From contig CBDCAA010000007.1 of assembly GCA_965213855.1 (NCBI GenBank), forward strand, positions 992,001 to 1,056,000: a stretch of 64,000 nucleotides of DNA, written 5' to 3'. Positions 61,780 through 64,000 of this stretch are shown here, piece after piece. Numbering within the stretch: the stretch's first letter is position 1; each line of letters starts with the position of its first letter. The position numbers were made by a program, and so were the translations under genes. A model generated the notes under the pieces. The model was not told where the DNA came from, searched no databases, and saw only the letters and a list, made by a program, of their open reading frames with translations. The stretch is from JBBROS01 sp965213855 (GTDB lineage: Bacteria; Pseudomonadota; Alphaproteobacteria; Acetobacterales; Acetobacteraceae).

Positions 61780-63362
61780 CCGGCGTCAGACCGGAGGCGT
61801 CCGGAGACGGCGAGCCTGCCGTCGAGCCTCGCCTCGAAGCGGAGGCCGTCATCGGCCGAGTGTGGCACGATGTGGATCGTGTCGCCCGGACGGACGGGGG
61901 CGTGGAACTTGGCCAGCACGATCATGGGCGGTGGGCCGTGCGGGCATATTGCGTCGACGATCAGGTCGAGCAGGGCAGCGCCCGGGATCAGCGGATCGCC
62001 GGGGAAGTGGCCGGGGCCGGCGGGGTGATCGTGGGGAATGTGCAGAATGGCGTCGGGCGGACGATCGACGCCCAGCGCTTCGAGGATGGCGGCCCGCGGC
62101 AACTTGCCCAGCGCGTTGCGCGGCAGCGCGTCGACCAGGCGCAGCGGGCGCGGCAGGAAAGCGGGGTCGAGCCGGTCACGCAGCCGGGCCAGCACGGTGG
62201 CCGCATCGAGCCCGGGCGCCACCGCGAGCGCCGCGAGGCGGGACGGCGCGTCGTCCGGGCGCTGGTCTGGCAGCACGAATACGCCGTCCTGCACGCCATC
62301 GAGGGTGACGAGTTGGCGGGTGAGAAACGCTAGCGAGGTGCGTTTACCGGCGACGTCGACCATGTCGGCGGCCCGGCCGTGCAGCAGGAAGCCGGCGCCG
62401 CCCGTGCGTTCGATCTCGTCGGCCAGCAGCGTCTCCGGCTCGGCCGGCCCGGCGGCCCAGGCGCCGGCTCCGTCGTGCCGGAGCGAAAACCCATCGAGGC
62501 AGCGCCAGGCCGGGCCCGCGGTGGTGCGGCGGGTGGCGAGCTGCCCGGCCTCCGTGCAGCCATAGACCTCGATGACCGGAGCACCCCAGGCGGCCTCGGC
62601 CCGGGCGGCGAGTTCGGCGGGCAGCGGGGCCGTGGCCGACAGGACCAGGCCGGGCGGGGACGACGCCGTGCTGTCCGGCGCGGCAAGCAGGGCGCGCAGA
62701 TGGACGGGCGTGGTGACGAGGACGGGGGACCCGCCCGCGGCGAAGGCGGCGCCGACGTCGGCAGGGAACAGCGGCGTCTCGGCCGTGAGCAGCAGCCCGT
62801 GCTGGAGCGCCAGCATGACCGAGGATTCGAGGCCGTAGCTGTGCGCATGCGGCACGGTCGCGACCAGCGGGGCGCCGGCGAAGCGGGCGATGCCGAGTGC
62901 CGCGCCGGCGGCCCGGGTGCTGCCGACCAGGCGGCCCCAGCTTCGCCGCGTGGCAGCCGGGCGGCCGGAGGAGCCGGAGGTGAACAGGAGTGCGGCGATC
63001 TGATCGGGCGGAAAGGCGGGCACGTCCATCGCAGGGGGCGCGTCGGCGAAGGTGGGGTAGGACCGGACCGGTGCGTCGATCGGTGGCGCCTCGTTATCGA
63101 CGAGGGCGTAGAGGCCGGGATAGGCATGGCGCAGGGCGGCCAGCGTCGCCGGGTCGCGGCTGTTGGGCAGCAGCGTGACCTGGCCGCGCCGCATGGCCGC
63201 CGCCCAGGCGATGGCGAACCGGATCCGGTCGGTGCACAGGTTGACGACATAGGGCTGGTCCGGCAGCCAGGCGGCGACGGCGCCGATCTCGGCGAGGAAG
63301 GCCGCATGCCCGACGGGCTGGCCGCCCCGCAGCCCGATGGCCGGCGCATCGCCGCGAAGCAA
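61776..63362 (-). CDS. Fused acyl/aryl-CoA ligase (ApeH-like) and hotdog dehydratase (ApeI-like)
   Basis: A 528-residue fusion. Residues about 1-405 are an adenylate-forming ligase: LLFTSGSSGRPAATRRSWGR near residue 128 (P-loop), EVYGCTEAGQLATRR near 262, AADMVDVAGKRTSLAFLTRQ near 328, and the closing DALPRNALGKLPRAAIL near 405 (catalytic Lys). The last ~105 residues are an ApeI-like hotdog: HIPHDHPAGPGHFPGDPLIP near 430, LAKFHAPVRPGDTIH near 475. TTG 63362 is the only in-frame start, yet the open frame continues upstream (ADGADPISHAFPLL), suggesting a hidden start or a frameshift near 63380-63394. Confidence 0.85.
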   Translation of the reverse strand: MLRGDAPAIGLRGGQPVGHAAFLAEIGAVAAWLPDQPYVVNLCTDRIRFAIAWAAAMRRGQVTLLPNSRDPATLAALRHAYPGLYALVDNEAPPIDAPVRSYPTFADAPPAMDVPAFPPDQIAALLFTSGSSGRPAATRRSWGRLVGSTRAAGAALGIARFAGAPLVATVPHAHSYGLESSVMLALQHGLLLTAETPLFPADVGAAFAAGGSPVLVTTPVHLRALLAAPDSTASSPPGLVLSATAPLPAELAARAEAAWGAPVIEVYGCTEAGQLATRRTTAGPAWRCLDGFSLRHDGAGAWAAGPAEPETLLADEIERTGGAGFLLHGRAADMVDVAGKRTSLAFLTRQLVTLDGVQDGVFVLPDQRPDDAPSRLAALAVAPGLDAATVLARLRDRLDPAFLPRPLRLVDALPRNALGKLPRAAILEALGVDRPPDAILHIPHDHPAGPGHFPGDPLIPGAALLDLIVDAICPHGPPPMIVLAKFHAPVRPGDTIHIVPHSADDGLRFEARLDGRLAVSGRLRSDAG

Positions 63363-63471
63363 GGGAAACGCGTGCGAGATCGGGTCGGCTCCATCGGCAG
63401 CGATGCACCGGGGTAGCCGCTGCGCCCCCCGCTGTGAACCCCAGGTGACGTGACCCGGGCGGTCGCGTCCT

Positions 63472-63573
63472 TGGGTCAGGGAGCGGTGGGGTGGGTTCGT
63501 CCCGCGCGCGACGGGCCAGCGCTCCCGGCTCGACCCAGCCCCGGCCTCTCCCTCTCAGGGAGGGAAGAGGAGT
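63472..63573 (+). repeat. Family B palindromic repeat
   Basis: GGGTCAGGGAGCGG, then GGTGGGTTCGTCC, CGGCTCGACCCAGCCCCGGC, and CTCTCCCTCTCAGGGAGGG: the same order as the reverse complement of 4928-5030. It fills most of the 236-base gap between the acyl ligase and the carboxylase gene. No gene is visible in this gap. Confidence 0.75.
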
Positions 63574-63598
63574 TGGCGTGGTGGATGAAAATCTTCAC

Positions 63599-64000
63599 TC
63601 ACGCGGCCGCCTCCGGTGCGAAGCGGACCAGTTCGGCACCGTCCTGCACTTGCTCGCCGGGCCGCACGCGGACGGCCTCGACGATGCCGGCGCGGGGAGC
63701 GACCAGGCGCATCTGTACCTTCATGGCTTCCATGACCAGCATGACCTCGCCGCGCTCGACGTGGGCGCCGGGTTCGGTGGAGACGGCGACGACCAGGCCG
63801 GGCATGGGAGCGAGCAGGCGGTCGCCGCCGGCACCGGCGGCGGCGGGCGGGGCGAGCGGGTCGACCAGCGTCATGGGCCAGTTCACGCCGTCGACGATCG
63901 CAGTGTAGGCGTCCCCGGCCCCGGTGGGCGCGACGACGGGGATGCGGCGGCGGGTGCCGTCGATGGTGAGGACGTGATCGAGGCCGGGCGCGACGTCGGA
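63599..64000 (-). CDS. Biotin-dependent acyl-CoA carboxylase subunit, C-terminal part (right window edge)
   Basis: The 3' end, 133 codons, of a gene entering from the right edge. It ends in a biotinyl carrier domain: LLAPMPGLVVAVSTEPGAHV, then VMLVMEAMKVQMRLVAPRAG with the biotinylated Lys in EAMKVQ, and a final hairpin PGEQVQDGAELVRFAPE. Upstream (LDHVLTIDGTRRRIPVVAPT) is the linker that in fused biotin carboxylase/BCCP subunits connects to the carboxylase. Likely a methylcrotonyl-, propionyl- or acetyl-CoA carboxylase alpha subunit; the edge prevents a decision. Its last codons lie next to a family B repeat. Confidence 0.9.
   Translation of the reverse strand, partial: SDVAPGLDHVLTIDGTRRRIPVVAPTGAGDAYTAIVDGVNWPMTLVDPLAPPAAAGAGGDRLLAPMPGLVVAVSTEPGAHVERGEVMLVMEAMKVQMRLVAPRAGIVEAVRVRPGEQVQDGAELVRFAPEAAA

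Overview
The window is a very GC-rich chromosomal stretch that is densely packed, with many four-base start/stop overlaps and divergent or convergent pairs. Gene content points to an aerobic alphaproteobacterium of the Rhodospirillales, most likely an Acetobacteraceae: COQ7, DsbB, UppP, LpxD and lipid A biosynthesis (Gram-negative), Hint-domain proteins, glycosyltransferases with an N-terminal GWAWDP module, and a C30-type carotenoid cluster. The lineage is inferred from these families, not from a marker-gene tree. I see no rRNA, prophage, insertion sequence, integron or CRISPR array. One tRNA gene, tRNA-Thr(GGT), is present.

Layout. 0-3 kb: a PIG-L deacetylase, GT4 glycosyltransferase and CelD-like acetyltransferase triad for a surface glycan or glycolipid. 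3-8 kb: DUF892, SDR/DoxX, and a Bcr-type efflux pump with a GATase hydrolase. 8-12 kb: cytochrome b561 and hutH-hutU. 12-16 kb: two Hint-domain genes flanking a glycosyltransferase; the Hint blocks are almost identical DNA while the N-terminal domains have diverged. 16-21 kb: GDSL lipase and uppP, LysE exporter, enoyl-CoA hydratase, dienelactone hydrolase, and a toxin-antitoxin pair whose toxin is frameshifted. 21-25 kb: an HpcH aldolase and UxaA/GarD dehydratase operon for sugar-acid catabolism, then DUF1810, DUF3750 and a fasciclin protein. 25-32 kb: a tightly coupled operon of gamma-glutamyltransferase, TrmO, amidase, M20 peptidase and a solute-binding protein, peppered with palindromic repeats that are read in frame at the gene junctions.

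32-35 kb: GT2, GST, then dsbB-coq7-ferredoxin and a convergent second ferredoxin. 35-42 kb: the carotenoid cluster (two desaturases, acyltransferase, glycosyltransferase and DUF2141 on one strand, a divergent aldehyde dehydrogenase on the other). Together these would convert a C30 backbone into an acylated glycosyl diapocarotenoic acid; the backbone synthase is not here. 42-49 kb: solute-binding protein, ndk, ABC-F ATPase, lpxD, an NAD-kinase-like protein. 49-52 kb: a LysR/MFS divergent pair and an SPFH protein. 52-55 kb: copper P-type ATPase with a DUF305 protein. 55-58.5 kb: a secreted phosphoesterase and a solute-binding protein behind a Pho-box-like array. 58.5-60.5 kb: PEP-CTERM protein and bicupin oxalate decarboxylase. 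60.6-63.4 kb: an aryl-polyene-like mini-operon (acyl ligase fused to a hotdog dehydratase, a second dehydratase, a ketoreductase). The right edge cuts the 3' end of a biotin-dependent acyl-CoA carboxylase subunit.

Two families of imperfect palindromic repeats recur through the window: family A, with arms like CTCTCCCGC/GCGGGAGAG, and family B, about 100 bp around a GGTGGGTTCGTCC core. The observations most worth following are the in-frame repeats at coupled gene junctions, the homogenised twin Hint genes, the Pho-box array, the aryl-polyene-like fusion operon, and the broken toxin beside an intact antitoxin.
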